DNA of 64,000 nucleotides. Source: Capnocytophaga sp. ARDL2. GTDB taxonomy: Bacteria > Bacteroidota > Bacteroidia > Flavobacteriales > Flavobacteriaceae. The stretch's first letter is position 1; each line of letters opens with the position of its first letter. Below, piece after piece: positions 9,235 through 18,550 of the stretch. The notes under the pieces were generated by a model that searched no databases, was not told the origin of the DNA, and was given only the letters and a program-made list of their open reading frames with translations. The position numbers and the translations under genes were made by a program. The stretch is from NCBI RefSeq assembly GCF_041530365.1, contig NZ_CP168034.1:992001-1056000 (forward strand), written 5' to 3'.

Positions 9235-9409
9235 AATTACCGCATATATATACTTGTTGTTTGCAGGGGTATTTGTGTATGATATTTACGATAGAATTCA
9301 ACATGGTGAAAATTACACCGTAAGTGTTTTATTTTTAGCAATAGCGATTTTTATGTTTTTCTTTCGTATGCGTACGGCTAAAAAAGCAGAACAAAATCGA
9401 AATAATTAA
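9221..9409 (+). CDS. Small two-helix membrane protein
   Basis: A 62-residue product overlapping the lptC 3' end by 14 bases. It has two hydrophobic helices (about residues 6-22, IYLLFAGVFVYDI, and 34-50, VLFLAIAIFMFFF), a short loop between them and a basic tail MRTAKKAEQNRNN. It is in the same operon as lptC. Proteins of this size and place recur in flavobacteria, but I know of no assigned function. Confidence 0.6.
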   Translation: MKIYKITAYIYLLFAGVFVYDIYDRIQHGENYTVSVLFLAIAIFMFFFRMRTAKKAEQNRNN

Positions 9410-9419
9410 AATAATAAGG

Positions 9420-9538
9420 TTTCACGTAGATTTTTTATATTATACTCGTTATGCTAATTTTATTTTAGCGATTCCGATAGCTATCGAAAATCAAATCAAC
9501 AAAGAGAAAATAACAAAATCTGTTCTATCAGCGTGAAA
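9420..9538. repeat. Intergenic palindromic repeat unit between lptC operon and ppiD
   Basis: The segment starts TTTCACG (9419-) and ends CGTGAAA, and contains the perfect 12-bp palindrome CGATAGCTATCG at 9475-9486. Words like 'atctg...cgtgaaa' resemble the repeats near 6300 and 26000. It may be a non-autonomous repeat; no coding content. Confidence 0.35.
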
Positions 9539-9633
9539 GAAAAAAAGCAAAGTTTTTGGTATAATAAAATTAAAGTATAATTGAAATAAACAAAAAAAAC
9601 GAAAAAACATTTTATTTTATTAACAATAAATTG

Positions 9634-9641
9634 TATTTTCG
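9634..9641 (+). promoter_or_regulatory. -7-like element upstream of ppiD
   Basis: TATTTTCG, one base off TAnnTTTG, 31 bases before the ppiD ATG. Confidence 0.3.
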
Positions 9642-9671
9642 CCCTTCGAAAAGAAAAATAGATTTAAAAAA

Positions 9672-11774
9672 ATGGCTGTTTTACAAAAAATTAGAGAAAG
9701 ATCAGGTTTGCTGATTGGAGCAACAGGGGTTGCGTTATTTGCATTTATCATCGGAGATTTATTTACAGGAGGAATGTCTTTTTCTTCAAGAAATGTAGGT
9801 GAAGTAGATGGAGTGTCAATCCGTACAAACGACTATATAAATAAGGTGCACAATGCACAGCAAAATGGACAAAACACTACGGAAGTTCATAATCAAATTT
9901 GGGGTAATGAGGTGCGTTCTATTTTGTTGAACAATCAATTTGAGAAATTGGGATTGCGTTTAGGTAAAGATCAAATCATTTATTTGATTCAAAGATTGCC
10001 TGATTTCCAAAATCCACAATTTTACAATGAAGCAGGTCAGTTTGACAAAGGAAAATTCAATGCGTTTTTGGCTGATATTCAAAAACAAGGTCAAAATGCA
10101 TGGAATGGATGGCTTGCTTATGAAAAACAATTGGAAAACTTTGCTAAAGAAGAGGCGTATTTCAATATGATTCGCGGTGCAGTAAATACAACTGCATTGG
10201 AAGCAAAAAGAGTATATCACAACGAAAACGACGGAGTTTCTTTCGAATTTGTAAAATTGGGATATGAAACTGTAAAAGATGAGGAAGTGAAAGTAAAAGA
10301 TGAAGAAATTTTAAACTACATCAAAAAATACGCATCTCAATTTAAAGCAGATAACTCTCGTTCGTTGGAATATGTGTTGATAGACAACAGTCCATCGGAA
10401 GCTGATTTGAAAGCAGCAAACAATCAAATTAATGATTTGTTGCAATCGTCTGTGTCTTATAACAATTTGAGAAAAAAGAACGATACGGTTGCTGGATTTA
10501 ACAGAACAGCAAATCCTGTTGATTTTGTAAACCAACATTCAGATGTGCCGTTTGATTCTACATATTTGACCAAAGAACAATTGCCAGCAGAGTTTGCAGA
10601 TGCAATTTATGGATTGGCGGTTGGTCAATCTTACGGACCGTACACCGAAGGAAATGCGATTAAAGTTACTCGTATGTTGAAAAAAGAAGCGGTAGCAGAC
10701 AAAGTAACAGCATCTCATATTTTGATTGCTTACAAAGATGCTCAGTCTAGTACATCTACTTTGACTAAAGAAGAAGCAAAAGCAAAAGCAGACGAGTTGT
10801 TGAAACAAGTACAGGCAAATTCTGCTGATTTTGCAAGAATTGCAACAGAAAATACAGACGATCCAGGTTCGAAAGCAACAGGAGGTCAATATAAAGATAT
10901 CACAAAGGGTTATATGGTGCCACAATTTGATGAGTTTATCTTTACAAAACCAACAGGAAGCATCGGATTGGTAGAAACAGTATTTGGATATCATATCATC
11001 AAAGTAGATGGAAAACAAAATGCAGAAAAAGTACAATTGGCTACTTTAGTAAAAAATGCAGAAGCATCTGCTGAAACAGAAGACAAAGTACACGCAATGG
11101 CTACAAAATTGGAAGAAGCTATTGCATCAAAAGAATTTTCAAAAGCAGCCGCAGAATTGGGATTGATTGCACATCCAGCGGCGTCTATCGGTGCCTTTAC
11201 AGAACAATTGCCAGCAGTAGGAGCTCAAAGAGAAGCGATTCAGTGGGCGTTTGGAAAAGATGTAAAAGCAGGAGATTACAAGCGTTTTTCTACAGCTCAA
11301 GGAGAGTTGATTGTAAAAGTAAAAAGCATTAACGAATCGGGATTGGTAAGTGTAGATGATGCAAGAGCGTTGGTAGAACCTATTTTGATCCGTCAGAAAA
11401 AAGCTGAGATTTTGCGTAAGAAAATGACAGGAGATACAGTAGAAGCTGTGGCAAAAGCTACTAAGACCAATGTAGAGAAAGTAGAAAATGCAACAGGAGT
11501 AAATTCTTCAGTAGGAGGATTTCAAGAGCCAAAAGTATTTGGAACAGCCTTGGCATTGGATGTAAACAAAATATCAAAATTGATCGAAGGGAAAAACGGA
11601 GTATATATGGTAAAAACAACTGCTAAAAACAAAGCGACAGAATTGCCAAATTACGAAGGATTCAAATCGAGAGTACTTACAAACAATGCAAATTCTGTAA
11701 GCAGTAGTGTAATGAATTCATTGTATCAACAAGCTGAAATCAAAGACAACCGCGTAAAGGTGTTGAATCAATAA
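9672..11774 (+). CDS. ppiD: PpiD-like periplasmic peptidyl-prolyl isomerase / chaperone
   Basis: PpiD is a membrane-anchored foldase that meets proteins leaving the Sec channel. The 700-residue protein has a single N-terminal helix (LLIGATGVALFAFIIGDLF, about residues 13-31), a SurA_N-like helical region (to about residue 330), a parvulin domain near 345-450 with TASHILIAY, TDDPGSKATGGQY and VFGYHIIKV, and a second, more divergent isomerase-like region after it. This is the normal flavobacterial layout and length. The preceding lptC cluster fits an envelope-assembly role. Confidence 0.88.
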   Translation: MAVLQKIRERSGLLIGATGVALFAFIIGDLFTGGMSFSSRNVGEVDGVSIRTNDYINKVHNAQQNGQNTTEVHNQIWGNEVRSILLNNQFEKLGLRLGKDQIIYLIQRLPDFQNPQFYNEAGQFDKGKFNAFLADIQKQGQNAWNGWLAYEKQLENFAKEEAYFNMIRGAVNTTALEAKRVYHNENDGVSFEFVKLGYETVKDEEVKVKDEEILNYIKKYASQFKADNSRSLEYVLIDNSPSEADLKAANNQINDLLQSSVSYNNLRKKNDTVAGFNRTANPVDFVNQHSDVPFDSTYLTKEQLPAEFADAIYGLAVGQSYGPYTEGNAIKVTRMLKKEAVADKVTASHILIAYKDAQSSTSTLTKEEAKAKADELLKQVQANSADFARIATENTDDPGSKATGGQYKDITKGYMVPQFDEFIFTKPTGSIGLVETVFGYHIIKVDGKQNAEKVQLATLVKNAEASAETEDKVHAMATKLEEAIASKEFSKAAAELGLIAHPAASIGAFTEQLPAVGAQREAIQWAFGKDVKAGDYKRFSTAQGELIVKVKSINESGLVSVDDARALVEPILIRQKKAEILRKKMTGDTVEAVAKATKTNVEKVENATGVNSSVGGFQEPKVFGTALALDVNKISKLIEGKNGVYMVKTTAKNKATELPNYEGFKSRVLTNNANSVSSSVMNSLYQQAEIKDNRVKVLNQ

Positions 11775-11856
11775 TAAGTAAAAACCGTCTGAAAATGCGT
11801 TTTTTTATTTTAGAAAAATGTATATTAGTGGATGTAATTGTTAAACAAAAAGAGAT

Positions 11857-12333
11857 ATGAAAAAACTTTTAGCATTTTGTATCATGGCAATTTTCTTTGT
11901 TGCCTGTGGTTCGTCTAATTCGCCAAAAGCAGTTGCAGAAAAATTTTTAACAGCTACTCAAAAAGGAGATTTTGAAGAAGCAAAAAAATACGGCGACTCT
12001 CAAACAGCTGATTTGTTGAATTTGGTTACAACTTTCGGTGGTGAATCTTTGAAAGAAGAAATCAAAAAAGAAGGAGTAAAAGAGTTTACCATTGAAAAAG
12101 TTGAAGAAAAAGACGACTTGGCAACTGTAACTTACAAAGTAGAGGGAAAAGAAAATTTCCTGCGATTAAAAAAAATAGATGGCGAGTGGAAAGTTTCTAT
12201 GAACAAAGAAAACATGAATAAAGAAAATGCTTTGCCAGAAGGAAAGCTAAATGAATCAACTATTCAACACGAAGGAACCAACGGAGTAGAGGAACAAGAA
12301 CAAATGGTAGAAGAGATGCCTGTTGCTGAGTAA
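11857..12333 (+). CDS. DUF4878-like lipoprotein
   Basis: A 158-residue lipoprotein: signal KKLLAFCIMAIFFVACGSS with lipobox FVAC. The mature part, PKAVAEKFLTATQKGDFEEAKKY followed by a DLATVTYKVEGKE strand and LKKIDGEWKVSM, is the NTF2-like DUF4878 pattern. The C-terminus is acidic and low-complexity (GVEEQEQMVEEMP). It is followed by the YiiX-like gene with only 4 bases between, so they are probably cotranscribed. Function unknown. Confidence 0.7.
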   Translation: MKKLLAFCIMAIFFVACGSSNSPKAVAEKFLTATQKGDFEEAKKYGDSQTADLLNLVTTFGGESLKEEIKKEGVKEFTIEKVEEKDDLATVTYKVEGKENFLRLKKIDGEWKVSMNKENMNKENALPEGKLNESTIQHEGTNGVEEQEQMVEEMPVAE

Positions 12334-12337
12334 AATC

Positions 12338-13033
12338 ATGAAAAACAAAACACTTTTTATAGCTAAGAACATTTCTATAGTTGTAGGAAGTGTTTTTTTA
12401 TGCTTTTTTTTGACCTATAAAATCCTGCGTTTTTGGGACGAAAAATCCGAACAAAAACAAATCAATCAACGAATAGAATCTGCATCGTTATCAGAAATAC
12501 AAATGTCAAAAATCCAAGATGGAGATATCATTTTACGGAGAGGTTATGGACTATTGAGCGATTGGGTGGCTGATTATTTCAATCAATCGGCGTATGATGT
12601 TTCTCACGCTGGAATTTTGTACAAAAAAGGGGAGGAGTGGTATGTGATTCATTCGCTTTCGGCAGATAATCGCAACATCAGCGGAGTAATAGAAGAGTCG
12701 CTGAATAGTTTTTTACATTATTCTCAAGCAAATAAATTGGTTGTCGTTCGTGTAAAAAATATTTCATCTATGCAACAAAATCAATTGGTATCCTATGCGA
12801 AAGAATATGTGAAAATGCAAACTCCCTTTGACAAAAAAGGAAACATACACGATGATTCCGAATTGTTTTGTACAGAATTGATTTGGTACATATTGTTTTA
12901 TAAAATGAATTATTTTCCCTTGCCAAAAGAAGAATCATCACAAAAGAAATTGTGGTATTCGATGGATGGATTAACAGATGAAAGTTTTTTTGAGATATTA
13001 CTTTCCACTTTTGAAAATGTAAATAAATTCTAA
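12338..13033 (+). CDS. YiiX/YebB-like NlpC/P60-type cysteine hydrolase
   Basis: The 231-residue protein has an N-terminal membrane helix (ISIVVGSVFLCFFLTYKI), then the permuted papain-fold core: IQDGDIILRRG, DVSHAGILYKKG with the conserved histidine, VIHSLSADN, and ELFCTELIWYI with the likely catalytic cysteine. This family hydrolyses or binds lipid-like or peptide amide bonds; the substrate here is unknown. The ATG at 12338 is chosen because an upstream in-frame TTG overlaps the previous stop. Confidence 0.75.
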   Translation: MKNKTLFIAKNISIVVGSVFLCFFLTYKILRFWDEKSEQKQINQRIESASLSEIQMSKIQDGDIILRRGYGLLSDWVADYFNQSAYDVSHAGILYKKGEEWYVIHSLSADNRNISGVIEESLNSFLHYSQANKLVVVRVKNISSMQQNQLVSYAKEYVKMQTPFDKKGNIHDDSELFCTELIWYILFYKMNYFPLPKEESSQKKLWYSMDGLTDESFFEILLSTFENVNKF

Positions 13034-13071
13034 AATCTATCGATAAAATTTTTAGTCTGTAAGAAAAGTTG

Positions 13072-13079
13072 TAACTTCG
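13072..13079 (+). promoter_or_regulatory. -7-like element upstream of the saccharopine dehydrogenase-like gene
   Basis: TAACTTCG, close to TAnnTTTG, about 30 bases before the ATG at 13109. Confidence 0.3.
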
Positions 13080-13108
13080 TGCAGTTGTTACATTATTAAT
13101 CACAAACA

Positions 13109-14463
13109 ATGAAAAACATCACTATTGTAGGGGCGGGGCGTTCGGCTTCCAGTTTGATAAAATACTTATTGAACCACTCTACAGAAAGAAATTACAAAGT
13201 TACTGTAGCTGATATGTATTTAGAATCAGCTCAAAAGAAAATAGATAACCATCCAAATGGAGTAGCAATTCAGTTTACATTAGATCAAGAGGAATTGCGA
13301 AAAGAGTTGGTGCAATCTTCAGATTTGGTTATCTCTATGTTACCAGCCTTTTTGCATATTGAGTTAGCCAAAGATTGTGTTACTTATGGCAAGCATATGG
13401 TTACTGCTTCGTATATTTCTAAAGAAATGATAGGATTAGACGCAGAGGTAAAGGCAAAAAAGTTAGTGTTTATGAATGAGTGTGGTTTAGATCCAGGGAT
13501 TGACCACATGAGTGCCATGAAAGTATTGGACGAAATACGCGAAAAAGGAGGGAAGATAGTACGTTTTGAATCATTTTGTGGAGGATTGGTAGCACCAGAA
13601 TCTGACAATAACGCTTGGAATTACAAATTTTCTTGGAATCCACGAAATGTTGTATTAGCAGGGCAGGGCGGTGCCGCTATGTTTTTGCAACAAGGCAATT
13701 ATAAATACATTCCCTACCACCGATTGTTTCGTAGAACAGAGTTTTTGACTATCGAAGGATATGGAAAATTTGAAGCCTACGCTAATCGTGATTCACTGAG
13801 CTATCGCGAAGTCTATGGATTGGAAGAGCTCACACGATTTATAGAGGTACTATACGTAGAGTTGGGTATTCACGTGCATGGAATATGTTGATTCAATTGG
13901 GAGTTACGGACGATAGTTACACCATTGAAAACTCAGAAAACATGACGTATCGTGAATTTATTAATTCATTCTTGTATTACCATCCAACAGATTCTGTTGA
14001 AGTAAAGTTCCGATTGACACTAAATATTGATCCAGATGATACGGCTTGGGAAAAATTTGTGGAATTGGATTTGTTTAGCGACAAGAAAATAATCGGATTG
14101 AAAAATGCTACACCGGCTCAAGTGATGGAGAAAATATTGTCTGAGTCTTGGCAATTGCAACCAGAAGATAAAGATATGATTGTAATGTATCATAAATTTA
14201 GTTATGAATACGAGGGCGAACTCAAACAAATCGATGCAACGATGGTATGTATAGGAGATGACAATATTCATACAGCCATGGCAAAAACGGTAGGGCTTCC
14301 AGTGGGAATCATTGCCTTACAAATTCTCGATGGAAAAATATCTACTCCAGGTGTGCAAATGCCTATTACAAAAGAAGTTTATAAACCTGTTTTGGAAGAA
14401 TTGGAAAAATCTTTTCAAATTTCATTTACAGAATTAGAAGTTCCTTATGATGGGGAATTGTAA
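13109..14463 (+). pseudogene. Saccharopine dehydrogenase-family protein, broken by one frameshift
   Basis: The first frame (13109-13891) encodes an NAD(P)-binding Rossmann start (ITIVGAGRSASSLIKYLL) and the catalytic region NECGLDPGIDHMSAMKVLD. Its last 20 residues are nonsense. Reading one base out from about 13838 restores YRGTIRRVGYSRAWNMLIQL, which runs into the second frame (13885-14463, ending EVPYDGEL). One missing T in the TTT at 13838-13840 explains it. The intact protein would be about 451 residues. Either a young pseudogene or a homopolymer sequencing error; all other family regions look intact. Confidence 0.85.
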
Positions 14464-14466
14464 TAC

Positions 14467-14497
14467 AAAAAAGCTGTCCAATTAGGATAGCTTTTTT
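14467..14497. terminator. Bidirectional terminator between convergent genes
   Basis: A-tract, GCTGTCC, AATTA loop, GGATAGC, T-tract (one G-T pair). It serves the saccharopine dehydrogenase-like gene and the converging LytTR gene. Confidence 0.7.
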
Positions 14498-14511
14498 TAT
14501 TTTATACTTTT

Positions 14512-15229
14512 TTAAATAAATTGAGAAAATCGTTCTTTTTTTGCTCGACTTAAAAGGATGACATTGTCGTCTTCCATTACGATTTCGGCACCACTTTCCC
14601 TAATGTATTTTAGGTTGATAATATGAGATTTATGTGTTCTAAAAAAGAACGGAAATTCGGTTAGTAATTTTTCAAAATGCGTTATTGATTTACTGACAAA
14701 ATGTTTTTCTCCATTGGTCAGTTGAATGGTTGTATAAGATCTATCGGCAGAAAGGTTCATGATGTCTTCCATTTTTGTAAAAACCAGCCCTTTTTGAGTA
14801 GAAATTGCTAATGTATTTGAAATTTCTCCTATGCGAAATGTACTCACTGATGCCACCTGCTCATTGGTGATGAGGAGTTCTTTTTTCAAAAATTTATCGA
14901 TGGCAAGACGCAATTCTTCCATATCAATGGGCTTTAATAGGTAGTCAATGCATTGAGGCGTAATGTTTATACGGTATACTGATCGTAAGCAGTTGTATAA
15001 ACCACTTCAAAAGGCAGATTGTCAAATTGTTGTAAGACTTCAAATTCATTGAAGTACGGCCTTTCAATATCTAAAAATACCAAATCAGGTTCAAAACTTT
15101 CAATGGTCTCTTTTGATAAACTACTATCTTGTATCGTAGTGATTTTTACATCATCGACTATAGTTTTTAGATAATGTTTAGTGTAATTAATGCGTGTTTT
15201 TCATCGTCTATTATGAGTATTTTCATCAT
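14512..15229 (-). pseudogene. LytTR-type response regulator, disrupted
   Basis: On the minus strand the start MMKILIIDDEKHAL is a receiver N-terminus. The frame then changes to one reading EPDLVFLDIERPY (phosphorylation site, with R where M is normal) and VVYTTAYDQYTV, and changes again to CIDYLLKPIDMEELRLA, which leads into an intact LytTR DNA-binding domain (14512-14922, with FFRTHKSHIINLKYI). At least two shifts are needed, so the receiver is unlikely to fold. The DNA-binding part alone stays open for 136 codons. No histidine kinase is adjacent. Confidence 0.8.
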
Positions 15230-15430
15230 TTTATAAGTATTATGTCTATTGCTTCGCTAATATAAAAAAAGGAATTTATTTATAGCAAAAAAGAAGAAAA
15301 AAATACTTTTGTTTCAAAAGAAAAAAAAGTATAAAAAAATGATTTTTGTTAAATATTTTAACGTTTATCGAATTGAATCAATATTTTTTTATAATTTTGG
15401 TTATTTATCATAGTTTATGACATTTTGAAC

Positions 15431-16033
15431 ATGAATTTTATCCAAAAAATACTCAATATATTCAGTAAAAATAAAGCAGAACAACCAAAGGAAAGTAAAT
15501 ATTTTCCAGATAAACAAATTCCAGTAGATGAGTTGTTTATGGAAAATTTTAAAGCCAATGGGGGTAAGTTTCTTTATTGTGAAACTATAGATGAATTGAA
15601 AGACACTTTTGAGAGTATCTTACAAGAAAATGACTGGTTTGAACGCGAGGCACTCACTTTTGAAAAATTGTTGTGTCCGATGTTACGCGAAAACAATTTG
15701 GAATATTTAGAACCTAAAAATCCCGTTTTCATCCTCAGTACTTGTGAGGGCTTAGTTGCAGAAGATGGATCTGTGCTATTTTCTTCGAAACAATTGTTGC
15801 AATTCAAATCCAATCAATTGCCTAAAAACATGATTGTTATTGGGCGTACAAGTCAGATTTTACGCACAAAAAGCGAAGGGTTGAGCAATATTAAATACAA
15901 ATACGAAGGTGAAATTCCAACGAATATTACCACATTGAAAAATTTCAATGAGAGTGTTCAACAAACGGATGATTTCCTTCAATACGGTTTGTGTGCAAAA
16001 AATCTATATTTACTATTGTTAGAAGATTTATAA
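15431..16033 (+). CDS. LUD-domain protein (LutC/YkgG-like)
   Basis: A 200-residue soluble protein. The segments NPVFILSTCEGLVAEDGSVLF and KNMIVIGRTSQILRT match the LUD domain seen in lactate-utilisation protein C. No lutA or lutB lies nearby; instead it precedes cdsA with one base between, a context common in flavobacteria, so a role in lactate oxidation is doubtful. The ATG at 15431 is used; an in-frame TTG two codons earlier is less likely. Confidence 0.65.
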   Translation: MNFIQKILNIFSKNKAEQPKESKYFPDKQIPVDELFMENFKANGGKFLYCETIDELKDTFESILQENDWFEREALTFEKLLCPMLRENNLEYLEPKNPVFILSTCEGLVAEDGSVLFSSKQLLQFKSNQLPKNMIVIGRTSQILRTKSEGLSNIKYKYEGEIPTNITTLKNFNESVQQTDDFLQYGLCAKNLYLLLLEDL

Positions 16034-16034
16034 A

Positions 16035-16829
16035 ATGTCTGAAAGTCTTACACGAGCCTTGAGTGGCTCAGTATATATTCTCCTTTTGGTTGGGGCAATG
16101 TTTATCAGTGAAATTGTTTTCAAGGCTGTGTTTTTGGCTTTGATGACGATTGCTACTTATGAATTTGCCAATATCGTAAAACTCAATCCAAATTACATTT
16201 TATTGGCAGTGTTTTTTGCTGTGATTCCTACTTTTTTGTTGGAAGATGATATAATACAATTCATTCCTTTACTTTGCATTCCCTTTTTGTTATTGCTTAC
16301 CTATTTTTTATTTGCAAGAAAATCGTTTAACTATCAATCGTTTTATCAAAAGAAATTTCATTTGTTTGGTTATGTGATTTTTCCTTTTTTAGCCATTATA
16401 CAATTGAGTTATTTCAACGGTGAATTTCAACCCAAATTACTTTTAGCATATTTTATTTTGATATGGACAAATGATACTTTTGCGTATATTTGCGGTCGAA
16501 AATTTGGAAAGAGAAAACTATTTGAAACAATTTCTCCTAAAAAAACCATCGAAGGTTTTGTAGGTGGGGTGCTTGTGGCTATTTTGGTAAGTAGTATCTT
16601 ACGAAGTACTATGGTTTCTGAGTTTTTTACTTATTTCATTTGGGTAATTATCGCCTTGAGTATTGGTGTTTTCGGTACAATTGGCGATTTGATAGAATCG
16701 AAATACAAACGACAAGAAGGTATCAAAGACAGTGGAAAAATTTTACCCGGACACGGTGGAATTTTAGATAGAATGGACAGTATTCTTTTCATTGCTCCAT
16801 TTATTTTGTTAATTTATTATTTTTTATAA
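16035..16829 (+). CDS. cdsA: Phosphatidate cytidylyltransferase CdsA
   Basis: CdsA makes CDP-diacylglycerol from phosphatidic acid and CTP, the branch point of phospholipid synthesis. The 264-residue integral membrane protein has about seven hydrophobic helices and the C-terminal CDS signature KRQEGIKDSGKILPGHGGIL followed by DRMDS, plus the cytosolic motif ISPKKTIEGFVGG. It lies directly before psd with 3 bases between, so the two enzymes of phosphatidylethanolamine synthesis are coupled. Confidence 0.93.
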   Translation: MSESLTRALSGSVYILLLVGAMFISEIVFKAVFLALMTIATYEFANIVKLNPNYILLAVFFAVIPTFLLEDDIIQFIPLLCIPFLLLLTYFLFARKSFNYQSFYQKKFHLFGYVIFPFLAIIQLSYFNGEFQPKLLLAYFILIWTNDTFAYICGRKFGKRKLFETISPKKTIEGFVGGVLVAILVSSILRSTMVSEFFTYFIWVIIALSIGVFGTIGDLIESKYKRQEGIKDSGKILPGHGGILDRMDSILFIAPFILLIYYFL

Positions 16830-16832
16830 AAA

Positions 16833-17483
16833 ATGTTTCACAAAGAAGGATTTAAAATCATCGTTGGAGCTTTGATTGCGACAGCAGCTATTATTTTAGC
16901 AGCAGATATGATTACTATCGAATGGTTGAGATTGTGTGTGCAATTGATTACACTTTTCTTTTTAATCATGATTTTGCAGTTTTTTAGAAATCCTAAAAGA
17001 TATATTGCAAATGCTTCTGAACATACAATTTTAGCCCCAGTTGATGGTAAGGTTGTGGTGATTGAAGAGGTTTACGAACCAGAATATTTCAAAGACAAAC
17101 GATTGATGGTGTCTATTTTTATGTCGCCTATCAATGTGCATGTAACGAGATACGCCCTGAGCGGTCTTGTAAAATACAGCAAATACCACCCTGGTAAATA
17201 TTTGGTAGCTTGGCATCCAAAAGCCAGTGAAGAAAACGAACGTACTACTGTGGTGATAGACAATCCCGTTTTTGGTGAGGTGATGTATCGACAAATTGCA
17301 GGAGCTTTGGCAAAACGCATTGTGAATTATGCCAAAGTAGGGCAACAAGTGGTACAAGGTACAGATGCTGGATTTATCAAATTTGGTTCGCGTGTAGATA
17401 TTTACTTGCCTATTGGTACCAAAGTAGATGTACAGCTCAACCAAAAAGCCAAAGGTAATGTTACTGTGATTTCCAAAAAATAA
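16833..17483 (+). CDS. psd: Phosphatidylserine decarboxylase (Psd), short form
   Basis: Psd decarboxylates phosphatidylserine to phosphatidylethanolamine and matures by self-cleavage to a pyruvoyl enzyme. The 216-residue protein is the short type common in Bacteroidota: two membrane helices at the N-terminus, ILAPVDGKVVVIEEV, FMSPINVHVTRY with the conserved histidines, and the cleavage site FIKFGSRVDIYLP (between G and S). It is in an operon with cdsA, and the gene for an acyl-CoA-binding protein begins 4 bases later. Confidence 0.92.
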   Translation: MFHKEGFKIIVGALIATAAIILAADMITIEWLRLCVQLITLFFLIMILQFFRNPKRYIANASEHTILAPVDGKVVVIEEVYEPEYFKDKRLMVSIFMSPINVHVTRYALSGLVKYSKYHPGKYLVAWHPKASEENERTTVVIDNPVFGEVMYRQIAGALAKRIVNYAKVGQQVVQGTDAGFIKFGSRVDIYLPIGTKVDVQLNQKAKGNVTVISKK

Positions 17484-17487
17484 AACC

Positions 17488-17748
17488 ATGGAGGAACAAT
17501 TGGATGTAGAATTTCAACAATGCTATCAACATATATCGACATCTGACAAAAAAGTTGCCGCAGATGATATGCTGAGGTTGTACGCATACTACAAACAAGC
17601 CATCGGTTATGAAGAGCAATCAAATATAGATCACAATCTAACGATAGTGAGTTCTTTCAAAATCAATGCTTGGCAGCAAGTAAAGCATCTAACAAAACAA
17701 GAAGCAAAAGAAGAATATATAAAACTAGTAAAAAAACTATTATCATGA
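17488..17748 (+). CDS. Acyl-CoA-binding protein (ACBP)
   Basis: An 86-residue four-helix protein. The ligand-binding signature is visible as LRLYAYYKQAIGYE and then KINAWQQVKHLTKQEAKEEY, with the conserved Tyr, Lys and Trp positions. ACBP carries long-chain acyl-CoA in the cytosol. It is uncommon in bacteria but recurrent in flavobacteria, and its place right after cdsA-psd links it to membrane lipid synthesis. Its stop overlaps the next start (ATGA at 17745). Confidence 0.88.
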   Translation: MEEQLDVEFQQCYQHISTSDKKVAADDMLRLYAYYKQAIGYEEQSNIDHNLTIVSSFKINAWQQVKHLTKQEAKEEYIKLVKKLLS

Positions 17749-18497
17749 AAAAAACAATCGTATTAATGGCATCAGTAGCCATGATTGCTACAGCATGCAA
17801 AAACAAAGAGGAAGTATACGAAGTAGATGTGCCAAGTAGAGAGCAAGCAGATGCTCCTTTTGAATTGGGGTCGCCAAGCGATGTAAAAGCAGAAAAAGGC
17901 TCTTTTCAGATGTTGGGACTAAACTACGAATACAACGGTTTAGAACCTCACATGGATGCATTGACAGTGGCTACGCACTACGGAAAACATCATTTGGGTT
18001 ATTGTAACAAATTGAACGAAACCGTTGCTGGTACCGATTTAGAAAATCTTTCGATTGAAGAGGTGTTGGCAAAATTGGATGTAAACAATGCAACCTTGAG
18101 AAACAACGCAGGCGGATATTACAACCACAATTTGTTTTGGGAAATTTTAGGAGCAAAAAAAGGAGGAAATCCTACGGGGAAAATTGCAGAAAAAATCAAT
18201 GCACAATTTGGTTCGTTTGACAATTTTAAAGCCGAATTCAAAAAAGCAGGAACAGGCGTGTTTGGTTCAGGTTGGGTATGGTTGGTAGTAAAAGATGACC
18301 AATCTTTGGCAATCACAACCACTGCAAACCAAGACAATCCTTTGATGAGTAATGCCACAATAAAAGGTACGCCAATCATTGGTTTGGATGTATGGGAACA
18401 CGCATACTACCTAAAACACAAAAATAAAAGAGCAGATTATATCGACGCCTTTTTTGATTTGTTGGATTGGGGAAAAATTAATGAGAAATTACAATAA
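17745..18497 (+). CDS. sod: Superoxide dismutase (Mn/Fe family) as a predicted lipoprotein
   Basis: The 250-residue product begins with a lipoprotein signal (IVLMASVAMIATACKNKEE, lipobox ATAC) and a polar linker of about 45 residues, then a complete Mn/Fe superoxide dismutase domain. Metal ligands are seen in ATHYGKHHLGY, GGYYNHNLFW and GLDVWEHAYYLKH. The NQDNPLM segment favours Mn or cambialistic use. The start at 17745 overlaps the ACBP stop. A frame extending back into ACBP is not used. The lipid anchor suggests the enzyme works outside the cytoplasm. Confidence 0.9.
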   Translation: MKKTIVLMASVAMIATACKNKEEVYEVDVPSREQADAPFELGSPSDVKAEKGSFQMLGLNYEYNGLEPHMDALTVATHYGKHHLGYCNKLNETVAGTDLENLSIEEVLAKLDVNNATLRNNAGGYYNHNLFWEILGAKKGGNPTGKIAEKINAQFGSFDNFKAEFKKAGTGVFGSGWVWLVVKDDQSLAITTTANQDNPLMSNATIKGTPIIGLDVWEHAYYLKHKNKRADYIDAFFDLLDWGKINEKLQ

Positions 18498-18527
18498 AAA
18501 CAAGGTCGCTATTGAGCGACCTGTTTT
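18498..18527 (+). terminator. Terminator after the cdsA-sod operon
   Basis: Stem AGGTCGCT / AGCGACCT with ATTG loop, A-rich upstream and TGTTTTG downstream; it follows the sod stop directly. Confidence 0.7.
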
Positions 18528-18550
18528 GTATGAACTATAAACAAAAAACT

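Noticed and set aside
13885..14463. Separate gene starting MLIQLGVTDD
   Set aside because: It is the out-of-frame continuation of the saccharopine dehydrogenase-like gene, not an independent gene.
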